This document shows, piece after piece, positions 1 to 8,100 of a stretch of 15,910 nucleotides of DNA. The stretch lies in contig JAGLEG010000436.1 of the NCBI GenBank assembly GCA_023145185.1, positions 1 to 15,910 of the forward strand. The letters run 5' to 3'. Numbering within the stretch: position 1 is the first letter of the stretch; each line of letters starts with the position of its first letter. The notes under the pieces are model-generated. The model was not told where the DNA came from. It worked only from the letters and a program-made list of their open reading frames with translations, and ran no database searches. This stretch comes from Thermoplasmata archaeon. GTDB lineage: Archaea > Thermoplasmatota > Penumbrarchaeia > Penumbrarchaeales > Penumbrarchaeaceae. The position numbers and the translations under genes were made by a program.

Positions 1-345
1 GGGGCCACAACCGAGTATTACCCCGAGAAGCTTGACTGCTGTGGGGCCCTGCTGACCGCAAACCATCCCGACACCGCCCTCGCCAAGGCCGGGCAGAAGC
101 TGCAGGCGGTGCAGGACAGGGGTTTCGACGGCCTGGTGGACGTCTGCCCCTGGTGCCAGAAGATGTTCGATTCAAAACAGGAGAAGGCCGGCGAGGTGGT
201 CGCCACCAAGCTCAAGGTCCCATCGCTCTACCTCACCCAGCTGATGGGGGAGGCCTTCGGCATAGAACGGGAGAAGCTGGGATGGCATTTGAACAGGAGC
301 CCCGTGAAGGACCTTGGAGATAAGAAGGGGGGTGGTGAGGAATGA
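1..345 (+). CDS. hdrB: HdrB-type CCG-domain subunit, 3' end only
   Basis: The frame is open from the first base, so the start lies outside the window; 114 residues are visible. They hold one complete CCG-type motif: Cys-Cys-Gly at residues 13-15, then CPWC at residues 49-52, which fits the CC-X34-C-X2-C half of the cysteine-rich CCG domain. In HdrB of methanogens two such domains bind the noncubane [4Fe-4S] clusters that reduce the CoM-S-S-CoB heterodisulfide in the cytoplasm. Here only the C-terminal domain is seen. The stop overlaps the start of the HdrA gene (ATGA at 342-345), as expected for an hdrCBA-type operon; hdrC would be upstream, out of view. CCG domains also occur in LutA, GlpC and SdhE-type proteins, so HdrB rests mainly on the HdrA neighbour. 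The substrate, heterodisulfide or another, cannot be told. Confidence 0.85.
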   Translation, partial: GATTEYYPEKLDCCGALLTANHPDTALAKAGQKLQAVQDRGFDGLVDVCPWCQKMFDSKQEKAGEVVATKLKVPSLYLTQLMGEAFGIEREKLGWHLNRSPVKDLGDKKGGGEE

Positions 346-2297
346 AGAAACTGGGTGTCTTCGTGTGCCACTGCGGGATCAACATCTCCTCGATGGTAGA
401 TGTCGAGGACGTTGCCGAATATGCGAAAGGGCTGGATGGAGTTGAGTTCAGTACGGACTACAAGTACATGTGCTCCGACGTCGGGGCGACCTTGATCAAG
501 GAGTCCATCAAAGAGCACGATCTGGGCGGCGTGGTCGTCGCCTGCTGCTCACCAAGGATGCACGAGCACACCTTCAGGAAGGTGACCAAGGACGGGGGCG
601 TCAATGCATACAACCTTGAGATCGCAAACATAAGAGAGCAGTGCTCCTGGGCCCACGACAACAAGGTCAGGGCGACCGAGAAGGCGAAGGCCCTGGTCAG
701 GGCTGCGGCCATCAAGGCGCTCATGGACGAATCCCTGGAGAGCTCCAGGACCAAGGTCACACCAGAGGCACTGGTGGTGGGAGGGGGGATAGCCGGCATA
801 CAGGCGGCCCTTGATCTCGCCGACACGGGGTACAGGGTACACCTCGTGGAGAAGGAGCCATCCATAGGCGGGAAGATGTCACAGCTGGACAAGACCTTCC
901 CCACCCTGGACTGCTCATCCTGTATACTGACCCCGAAGATGATGGAGGTGTACAATCACCCCCGGATCGACCTTCTCACCTACTCCGAGATCGAGAGCGT
1001 AGAGGGGTCCATCGGCAATTACAATGTGAAGGTCAGGAAAAAGCCCAGATATATCGACACCGATAAATGCACCGGGTGCACGGACTGCGTCTCGGCGTGC
1101 AGGATGAAGGACAGGGTGGATAACGAATTCAACTTCAACATGAACAAGAGGAGCGCGGTCTACATGACCTTCCCGCAGGCGATCCCGCTCAAGACCACCA
1201 TAGACCCGGACTCCTGCCTATACCTCCGGTTCGGAAAATGTGGCGACGGCCCGCTCTGCGTTGAGGCCTGTGAGGTGGGGGCGATCGACTTCGATCAGAA
1301 GGAGGAGATCCTGGAGCTGAACGTGGGGTCGATCATCGTGGCCACCGGGTACGATCTGGTCGACGGGGCGGCCCTTTACGAATACGGCTATGACAATTAC
1401 AGGGATGTCATCACCACGCTGGAGCTTGAGAGGCTGATCAGCTCCTCGGGCCCAACAGCGGGCAAGGTCCTCTGCCCCTCGAACGGCGAGGCCCCGAAGA
1501 GCGTGACCTTCATCCTCTGCGTCGGGTCCAGGGACGAGACCCAGTGCTCGTGGTGCTGCAGAATAGGCTGCATGAGCGCGCTCAAACACGTCTATCTGCT
1601 CAAGGAGAAGCTGGGAAAGGATTCGGAGATAAACATCTGCTACACCGACATCCGATCCTTCGGCAAAGGGTACGAGGAGTTCTACGGAAGGATCCGCAAG
1701 GAGGCGAACTTCTTCAGGGGCCGCCCGTCCGAGGTCAGAATGAAGGGAGATGGGTTGAAGATGGACGTCTTCGACACCACGACGGGAAAACTGCTGGAGA
1801 TCGCCACGGACATGGTGGTCCTGGTCCCCGCCCTGGTACCAAGGACCGATTCCGACACCATCGCAAGGGCGCTGAACATCTCCAGAAGCGGGGACGGGTT
1901 CTTTCTGGAGGCACATCCGAAGCTCAGGCCCATGGACACGTTCACCAACGGCATATTCATAGCGGGCTGCTGTCAGGCGCCCAAGGACATACAGGATACC
2001 GTCGCCCAGGCCTCCGGGGCTGCGGCCAGGGCGTCCGTGATCCTCTCCAAGGATGAGCTGGAGAACGACCCGCTGGTCGCCGCCGTTGATCCGGACATCT
2101 GCGCCGGATGCGGTATATGCGTCGAGGTCTGCCCATACAAGGCCAGGACGTTGAACGACTGGACGAAAATAGCGGAAGTGGATGAGGCCCTCTGCGAGGG
2201 CTGCGGGGCATGCGTGATAGCCTGCCCGAGCAACGCATCCATACACAGGAACTTCACGAAACAGCAGATCATGCAGATGGTCGATAATATACTGTAA
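342..2297 (+). CDS. hdrA: HdrA, full-length FAD/iron-sulfur bifurcating subunit
   Basis: This is a 651-residue protein, the usual length of methanogen HdrA. In that family HdrA carries the bifurcating FAD and passes electrons between MvhD, HdrC and ferredoxin. The order of parts is standard. An N-terminal domain has Cys9/Cys11 (VCHCG), Cys44, Cys68/69 and Cys101. The FAD Rossmann motif VVGGGIAGIQ is at 145-154, followed by LDKTFPTLDCSSCIL at 182-196. The inserted ferredoxin domain has CTGCTDCVSAC at 243-253 and Cys292/300/306/310. The HA5-type cluster motif has Cys393, 402, 405 and 406. Two C-terminal [4Fe-4S] motifs are at 587-597 and 618-628. The ATG overlaps the hdrB stop and has GGTGAGG just upstream. 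This is the only single-unit HdrA in the window, and its position beside hdrB suggests it serves the classical HdrABC. No Sec codon is needed: the cluster positions are Cys. Confidence 0.96.
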   Translation: MKKLGVFVCHCGINISSMVDVEDVAEYAKGLDGVEFSTDYKYMCSDVGATLIKESIKEHDLGGVVVACCSPRMHEHTFRKVTKDGGVNAYNLEIANIREQCSWAHDNKVRATEKAKALVRAAAIKALMDESLESSRTKVTPEALVVGGGIAGIQAALDLADTGYRVHLVEKEPSIGGKMSQLDKTFPTLDCSSCILTPKMMEVYNHPRIDLLTYSEIESVEGSIGNYNVKVRKKPRYIDTDKCTGCTDCVSACRMKDRVDNEFNFNMNKRSAVYMTFPQAIPLKTTIDPDSCLYLRFGKCGDGPLCVEACEVGAIDFDQKEEILELNVGSIIVATGYDLVDGAALYEYGYDNYRDVITTLELERLISSSGPTAGKVLCPSNGEAPKSVTFILCVGSRDETQCSWCCRIGCMSALKHVYLLKEKLGKDSEINICYTDIRSFGKGYEEFYGRIRKEANFFRGRPSEVRMKGDGLKMDVFDTTTGKLLEIATDMVVLVPALVPRTDSDTIARALNISRSGDGFFLEAHPKLRPMDTFTNGIFIAGCCQAPKDIQDTVAQASGAAARASVILSKDELENDPLVAAVDPDICAGCGICVEVCPYKARTLNDWTKIAEVDEALCEGCGACVIACPSNASIHRNFTKQQIMQMVDNIL

Positions 2298-2307
2298 GTT
2301 GGTTAAA

Positions 2308-3246
2308 ATGAACGACGAAAGCATCGATGTGGCAGAAGGGCCGTCAAAAAAGGGATCCGTGATGGTAATTGGGGGAGGGATCTCCGGGATACAGTCCTCC
2401 CTTGACCTCGCCGATTCCGGGTTCAAGGTCTACCTGGTGGACAGCGGGACGAGCATCGGTGGGACCATGACCCAGCTCGACAAGACGTTCCCCACAAATG
2501 ACTGCGCCATGTGCATACTTGCCCCGAAACTGGTGTATACAGGCAGGCATCCCAACATACAGCTAATGACCGCATCCGAGGTGAAGAAACTGGAGGGAGA
2601 ACCGGGAGATTTCACCGTAACGGTCATCAAGAAAGCGAGGTCCGTGGACGTGGAACTGTGCACCGGATGCGGCGACTGCGTGGTCCACTGCCCGGTGAGG
2701 TACGTGCCCCAGCTGCCGGAGGAGAAGGACGTAAGGAAAGAGATGAGAGAGGACGATATCAGAAAGGTCGAGGAGGTCCTCTCAAGACACTCAAGCGATA
2801 GCAGCTCCCTTGTCCCCGTCCTTGAGGACCTCAACGAGGAGTTCAACCACCTTCCGGAGATGGTCCTGAGGTGTGTGTCCCAGCTGATGGAGGTCCCCCT
2901 GTCCCAGGTTTACAACGTGGCGACCTTCTTCACGGCCTTCACGCTGACGCCAAGGGGAAAACACACGATCAAGGTGTGCCTCGGAACGGCCTGCCACGTC
3001 AGGGGAGCCCCAAGGGTCCTGGATGAGGTCAAGCTCCAGCTGGGCATAGAACCCGGTGAGACCACCGAGGATGGCATGTTCACCCTGGAGACGGTGAACT
3101 GCCTTGGAACGTGCGCCCTTGGACCTGTTGTGGTGCTGGATGAGGAATACCACATGGTGACCCCGGGGAAGTTCGGGGACCTGATAGAAAATTTCAAGAC
3201 AGGAGTGGCGGAACCCATTCCCAAACCAGAGGGGGCGATAGAATGA
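2308..3246 (+). CDS. HdrA N-terminal FAD half fused to a NuoE-type [2Fe-2S] domain
   Basis: This is a 312-residue fusion. Residues 17-130 match only the first part of an HdrA core: the Rossmann motif VIGGGISGIQ (20-29), LDKTFPTNDCAMCILAPKL (57-75) and the first half of the inserted ferredoxin, CTGCGDCVVHCP (118-129). The remaining two thirds of HdrA is missing. From about residue 131 the protein becomes NuoE-like, a helical stretch (140-210) then a thioredoxin-like [2Fe-2S] domain with Cys224, Cys229, Cys265 and Cys269. NuoE is the 24 kDa subunit next to NuoF in NADH dehydrogenases and bifurcating hydrogenases. The missing HdrA part sits in the 1082-residue protein at 5103-8351. The ATG at 2308 is preferred; a TTG at 2299 in the same frame is possible, and neither has a clear ribosome-binding site. 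The stop overlaps the NuoF start. The fusion looks intact, not decayed. Joint assembly with the 5103-8351 product is inferred. Confidence 0.9.
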   Translation: MNDESIDVAEGPSKKGSVMVIGGGISGIQSSLDLADSGFKVYLVDSGTSIGGTMTQLDKTFPTNDCAMCILAPKLVYTGRHPNIQLMTASEVKKLEGEPGDFTVTVIKKARSVDVELCTGCGDCVVHCPVRYVPQLPEEKDVRKEMREDDIRKVEEVLSRHSSDSSSLVPVLEDLNEEFNHLPEMVLRCVSQLMEVPLSQVYNVATFFTAFTLTPRGKHTIKVCLGTACHVRGAPRVLDEVKLQLGIEPGETTEDGMFTLETVNCLGTCALGPVVVLDEEYHMVTPGKFGDLIENFKTGVAEPIPKPEGAIE

Positions 3247-5102
3247 GCCCCCTGAAAAAGATCGGTTCCGTAAAGGAGCTGGAGAAGCTCATCGGGAGAC
3301 TTGCAGAGGAGAGAAAGGCAAGAAAGGGCAGGACCATCGTGGTTCCAGGCGGCACCTGCGGAAATGCCAGAGGGGCGGAGATTATCCTCCAGGCCGTAAA
3401 GGATGGTGTTGAAAAGGCGGGGTTGAAGGACGTGGAGATCAGGGCGACCGGCTGTATCGGTTACTGCTCCCAGGAGCCCATGCTCCTGATACTTCCCGAA
3501 AGGACCCTCTATCCGAACCTGGACCCAAAACGGGTGGAGGATATCATCGAGAGGACCGTGAAGCGGGGAGAGGTGATCGAAGAGCTACTCTGGAAGGACG
3601 GCGGTTCGGGAAAGCCCATCTCAATTCTGGAAGAGATCCCCTACTACAGCAAGCAGGAGCGGATCATCACGGGGAACACCGAGAACGTGGATCCCGGCAG
3701 CATCGAGGATTATCTATCCATCGGAGGGTATGGGGCCTTCCTGAACGCCCTGAAGATGACGCCGGAGGAGGTCATCGAAGAGGTAAAGAAGGCCGGGCTC
3801 AGGGGCAGGGGTGGGGCGGGGTTCTCCACAGGGACCAAATGGGGATTTGCAAGATCCGCCGGGGGAGATACAAAGTATATCATCTGCAACGGCGACGAGG
3901 GCGACCCCGGCGCATTCATGGACCGGAGCCTGCTGGAAGGCAATCCACACTCGGTCCTTGAAGGGGTTCTCATCGGGGCCCACGCGATCGGAGCAAATAA
4001 GGGATATCTCTACATCAGGAAGGAGTACCCCCTGGCCGTCAGGACCGTGAGGAGAGCACTGGAACAGATGGATGAGATGGGATTGATCGGCCGAAATATC
4101 CTGGGGTCCGGGATGGACTTTGATCTGGAGATATACGAGGGGGCCGGAGCCTTCGTCTGCGGCGAGGAGACCGCCCTCATGGCATCCATCGAGGGCAGGG
4201 CGGGAGAACCAAGGCCAAGGCCCCCCTATCCTGCACAGAGCGGCCTCTGGGGAAAGCCCACGAATATCAACAACGTGAAATCCTGGGCCAATGTGACCCT
4301 TATCATGAACAGGGGGGCAGATTGGTACTCAAGTGTGGGGACGGAGAACAGCACGGGGACAATGCTCTTCTCCCTGGTGGGCAAATGCGTCAACTCGGGC
4401 CTCGTGGAGGTCCCGATGGGAATAACCCTCAGGGAGATGATCTTCGACATCGGGGGCGGGATCGCCGATGGGAACGAGTTCAAGGCGGTCCAGACGGGGG
4501 GCCCGTCCGGAGGTTGTATCCCCGAGAGCCTTCTGGACCTGAAGATAGACTACGACTCACTGACGAAAGCGGGCGCCATGATGGGCTCAGGCGGAATGAT
4601 CGTGATGGACAACAGGACCTGCATGGTGGACGTTGCAAGGTACTTCGTGAAGTTCCTCATGGACGAGTCCTGTGGAAAGTGTACGCCATGCAGGGAGGGG
4701 CTCGTACAGATGAACATCATCCTCGGGAGGGTGACCAGGGGAGAGGCCAGGGATGGGGACCTCGGCCTGCTTGAGGAGCTGGCCGGCGTCATGAAGGACA
4801 CCTCCCTCTGCGCTTTGGGCCAGACGGCCCCCAACCCGATCCTTACCACCCTGAGATACTTCAGGGAGGAGTTCGAGGCACACATCAGGGATAAACGGTG
4901 TCCTGCCCACGTCTGCAAGGCGCTCACCAGTTACTCCATAGACGTGGAGAAATGCATCAGGTGCACACTGTGTGCCACCAAGTGCCCAACAGGGGCGATA
5001 TCCGGGTCCTCTAAAAATCCACATGTCATCGATCAGGAGGCCTGTGTAAAATGCGGGATGTGTCACGACGTCTGCAAGTTCGATGCGGTGGAGGTGGAAT
5101 AG
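3243..5102 (+). CDS. nuoF: NuoF/HydB-type NAD(P)H-binding FMN iron-sulfur subunit
   Basis: This is a 619-residue protein that would oxidise or form NAD(P)H at FMN and pass electrons to iron-sulfur clusters. Residues 30-110 form a thioredoxin-like ferredoxin domain (GGTCGNARGA at 36-45, GCIGYC at 70-75). The NuoF core follows: GRGGAGFSTGTKW (188-200) and GDEGDPGAFMDR (217-228), typical of FMN and nicotinamide binding, then GAGAFVCGEETAL (300-312), an SLBB-like stretch near 380-440, and the N3-type cluster with ESCGKCTPC (475-483) plus Cys523. The C-terminus adds two [4Fe-4S] motifs (Cys571/574/577/581 and Cys601/604/607/611). This architecture is that of HydB/HndC subunits of bifurcating hydrogenases more than of respiratory NuoF. 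The N-terminal domain has three of the four usual [2Fe-2S] cysteines; Pro or Gly replaces the first. NADH versus NADPH cannot be decided. It lies between the NuoE fusion (4-base overlap) and the NuoG fusion. Confidence 0.95.
   Translation: MSPLKKIGSVKELEKLIGRLAEERKARKGRTIVVPGGTCGNARGAEIILQAVKDGVEKAGLKDVEIRATGCIGYCSQEPMLLILPERTLYPNLDPKRVEDIIERTVKRGEVIEELLWKDGGSGKPISILEEIPYYSKQERIITGNTENVDPGSIEDYLSIGGYGAFLNALKMTPEEVIEEVKKAGLRGRGGAGFSTGTKWGFARSAGGDTKYIICNGDEGDPGAFMDRSLLEGNPHSVLEGVLIGAHAIGANKGYLYIRKEYPLAVRTVRRALEQMDEMGLIGRNILGSGMDFDLEIYEGAGAFVCGEETALMASIEGRAGEPRPRPPYPAQSGLWGKPTNINNVKSWANVTLIMNRGADWYSSVGTENSTGTMLFSLVGKCVNSGLVEVPMGITLREMIFDIGGGIADGNEFKAVQTGGPSGGCIPESLLDLKIDYDSLTKAGAMMGSGGMIVMDNRTCMVDVARYFVKFLMDESCGKCTPCREGLVQMNIILGRVTRGEARDGDLGLLEELAGVMKDTSLCALGQTAPNPILTTLRYFREEFEAHIRDKRCPAHVCKALTSYSIDVEKCIRCTLCATKCPTGAISGSSKNPHVIDQEACVKCGMCHDVCKFDAVEVE
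5090..5097 (+). promoter_or_regulatory. Ribosome-binding site of the NuoG-HdrA fusion gene
   Basis: GGAGGTGG in the last codons of the NuoF gene, 5 bases before ATG 5103. It supports ATG 5103 over the in-frame ATGs at 5109 and 5118, in agreement with the N-terminus expected for a plant-type [2Fe-2S] domain. Confidence 0.6.
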
Positions 5103-8100
5103 ATGGTCATGATCGTCATGGATTCACAGGAGTTGGAGGCGGAGGCCGGGGAGACCGTCCTCCAGGTGGCCAGTCGGAACAATATCCAGATCCCAACACT
5201 ATGCCATCATCCGGTCATACCTCCCTACAGCGCCTGCAGGGTCTGCATGGTGGAGGTCAAGCAGGGCAACAGGACCCGGTTGACCGCATCCTGCAGCCTG
5301 CCCGTATCCAATGGGATGGAGGTCAGGACAACATCCGAACGGGTGCTCAAGGCCAGGAAGGTCCTCATGGAGCTCTACCTGGCGAGGTGCCCCGATTCGG
5401 AGGAGCTGAAGGCCTTCGCCGCCGACCTCGGCGTTGATACCACCAGGTTCGACAGCTACAGGGAGGTGGACGATCAGTGCATCCTCTGCGGCCTGTGCGT
5501 CAACATCTGCAAGGAGAGCGGCAACAGCACCATGGGCTTCATAGGGAGGGGGACAAAACGGAGGATCGGGACGCCGTTCGATAAGAGGTCGGACCACTGC
5601 CTGGTCTGCGGCGCGTGCGACTTCGTCTGTCCGACCAACTGCATCGACCTGAAGGCCATAGCCACTCGGGAGCCGATCCCCCGAAAGAGCGAGTTCGACG
5701 AGGGGCTGGTCCAGAGGGGTGCCATGAACATACCCTTCCCCCAGGCTATCCCGAACGTCCCCATGATAGATCGGGACTCCTGCAACTACTTCATAAACGG
5801 GACCTGCAAGATATGTGAGAAGGTCTGCGAGCCGGGGGCGGTAAAGCATGACCAGGAGGACGAGGAGATAGAGGTCAAGGTCGGGTCCGTCATCGTCTCT
5901 CCAGGATTCGAGGAGTACGTCCCACCCACAGGAGACAGCTACGGATACAACGTGTACCCCAACGTCCTCACCAGCATCCAGTTCGAGAGGATGCTTTCGG
6001 CATCCGGCCCGTACCAGGGGCACGTGAAGAGGATCTCCGACGGGGAGACGCCGAAGAAGATCGCGTGGCTTCAGTGTGTGGGTTCCAGGGACGAGAGCTG
6101 CAACAGCCCCTACTGTTCCTCGGTCTGCTGCATGTACGCCACAAAAGAGGCTGTGATCGCCAAGGAGCATCAGGGCGGGGACCTGGACACCCACATATAT
6201 TTCATGGACCACCGCTCCTTCGGAAAGGATTTCGACAGGTACTACGAGCGGAGCAAGGAGGAGTACGGGGTCATCTACAGGAGGTCACGTGTTCCCCGGG
6301 TTGAACAGGACCGGGAGACGAAAGACCTTCTCATAAGATATGTGGACGATAACGGGGAGGTCCAGGAGGAGAGATACGACATGGTCGTGCTCTCTGTAGG
6401 AATACAGCCTTGCGAGGCGTTGGGAGATCTCTCCTCTGCCCTGGAGATAAACCTGAACGGGTACGGGTTCGTGGAGACGGAGACGTACACGCCCGTGGAG
6501 ACCTCCAGAAAGGGAGTCTACGCCTCTGGAACGGTGACGGAGCCGAAGGACATTCCCGAGAGCGTTACACAGGCCTCGGCGGCGGCCGCGGATGCGGCGA
6601 AGGATATCGCTTCGGCCAGGGGGACAGAGGTTGTGGAGAAGAGCTACCCCTCCGAGAGGAACGTGATGTCAGAGGTGCCCAGGATAGGGGTGTTCATCTG
6701 CCACTGCGGGATCAATATCGGAGGCGTCATAGACGTTCCCGGGGTGGTGGAATATGCGAAAACCCTCCCCTACGTGGTCCTCTCCGACGACAACCTCTTC
6801 ACCTGCTCACAGGACTCCCAGGAGGGGGTCAAGGAGAAGATAGTGGAGCTGGGATTGAACAGGGTAGTGATAGCCTCATGTACTCCCAGGACGCACGAGG
6901 CCCTTTTCCAGGACACCCTGCGCGAGGCCGGATTGAACCCCCATCTCTTTGAGATGGCGAACCTCCGGGACCAGAACTCATGGGTCCACAGGGGCGATCC
7001 GGACACGGCGACCGGGAAGGCGAAGGACTCGGTCAGGATGGCCGTAATGAAGGCGGCGGAGCTCTTCTCGGTATCCCACACAAAGATCCCGGTGAACCAC
7101 GACGCACTCGTCATAGGTGGAGGCATCGCCGGAATGACAGCGGCCCTCTCCCTTGGGGACCAGGGTTTCCAGACGTATCTGGTGGAGAGGGAGGCGGAGC
7201 TTGGAGGACACCTCAGGCAGATACACCTGGGGGTCAGCGGAGAGGACCCGCAGAAGCTCCTGAAGGATAAGGTCGAGAGGGTGACAACCCATCCAAATAT
7301 CAAGGTGTATACGGGGACCCGCATAGAGGAGATCGGCGGGTATGTGGGCAACTTCAATTCGAATCTGAAGGTGGAGGGAGCCGCCGAGAACGTGCTGATC
7401 TCGCATGGTGTCGTGATCGTGGCGACGGGCGCCCTTCCCTACGAACCCACGGAATACGGATATGGGCGGAACGCCGATGTCCTCACACAGACCGACCTGG
7501 AGACCATGCTTGCCGCGGGCGGGGAATCCCTTTCTGATGTGAAGGAGATGGTGATGATCCAGTGCATCGGGTCCAGGAACGACGAGCACCCCTACTGCAG
7601 CCGGGTCTGCTGCAGCAACGCCATCAAGAACGCACTCAAGCTCAAGGAGGTGGATCCCTCCGCGACCATATACATCCTCTATCGGGACATCAGGACGTAC
7701 GGATACAGGGAGGATACCCTCTACAGAAAGGCCCGGGAGAAGGGCATAATATTCCTCAGGTTCGAGAAGGGCGAGGACCCGGTGATGGAGGAGAAGGATG
7801 GTGAGATGACCATCACCCTGAAGGAGAGGGTGCTGGGGAGGGAGATCACCCTCCATCCGGACAAACTGGTCCTGAGCAGGGGTATGGTCCCCCAGGACAA
7901 TATGGAGCTGGCACAGCAGCTTAAAGTGCCTCTTAACCAGGATTCGTTCTTCTCCGAGGCCCATGTGAAGCTCAGGCCGGTGGACTTCTCGGCGGACGGC
8001 ATATTCCTTTGTGGGCTTGCGCACTCGCCCAGGTTCATCGAGGAGGCCATAATACAGGCGAAGGCCACGGCGGCCAGGGCCGTGACGATCATCTCCAGGG

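Larger units (their letters stand above)
2698..5672 (+). other. NuoE-NuoF-NuoG(N) cassette inside a double-HdrA reading unit
   Basis: This is the stretch with no counterpart in the uninterrupted tandem HdrA (10555-13623). HdrA homology stops at about residue 130 of the protein at 2308-3246 and resumes at about residue 190 of the protein at 5103-8351. Those points correspond to about residues 122 and 125 of the uninterrupted copy, near base 10924. Between them lie, in order, the NuoE domain, the whole NuoF gene and the NuoG-type [2Fe-2S]/[4Fe-4S] domain. The edges are estimates from eye alignment and may be off by 10-20 codons. I see no direct repeat or transposase remnant at the joints. Confidence 0.75.
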
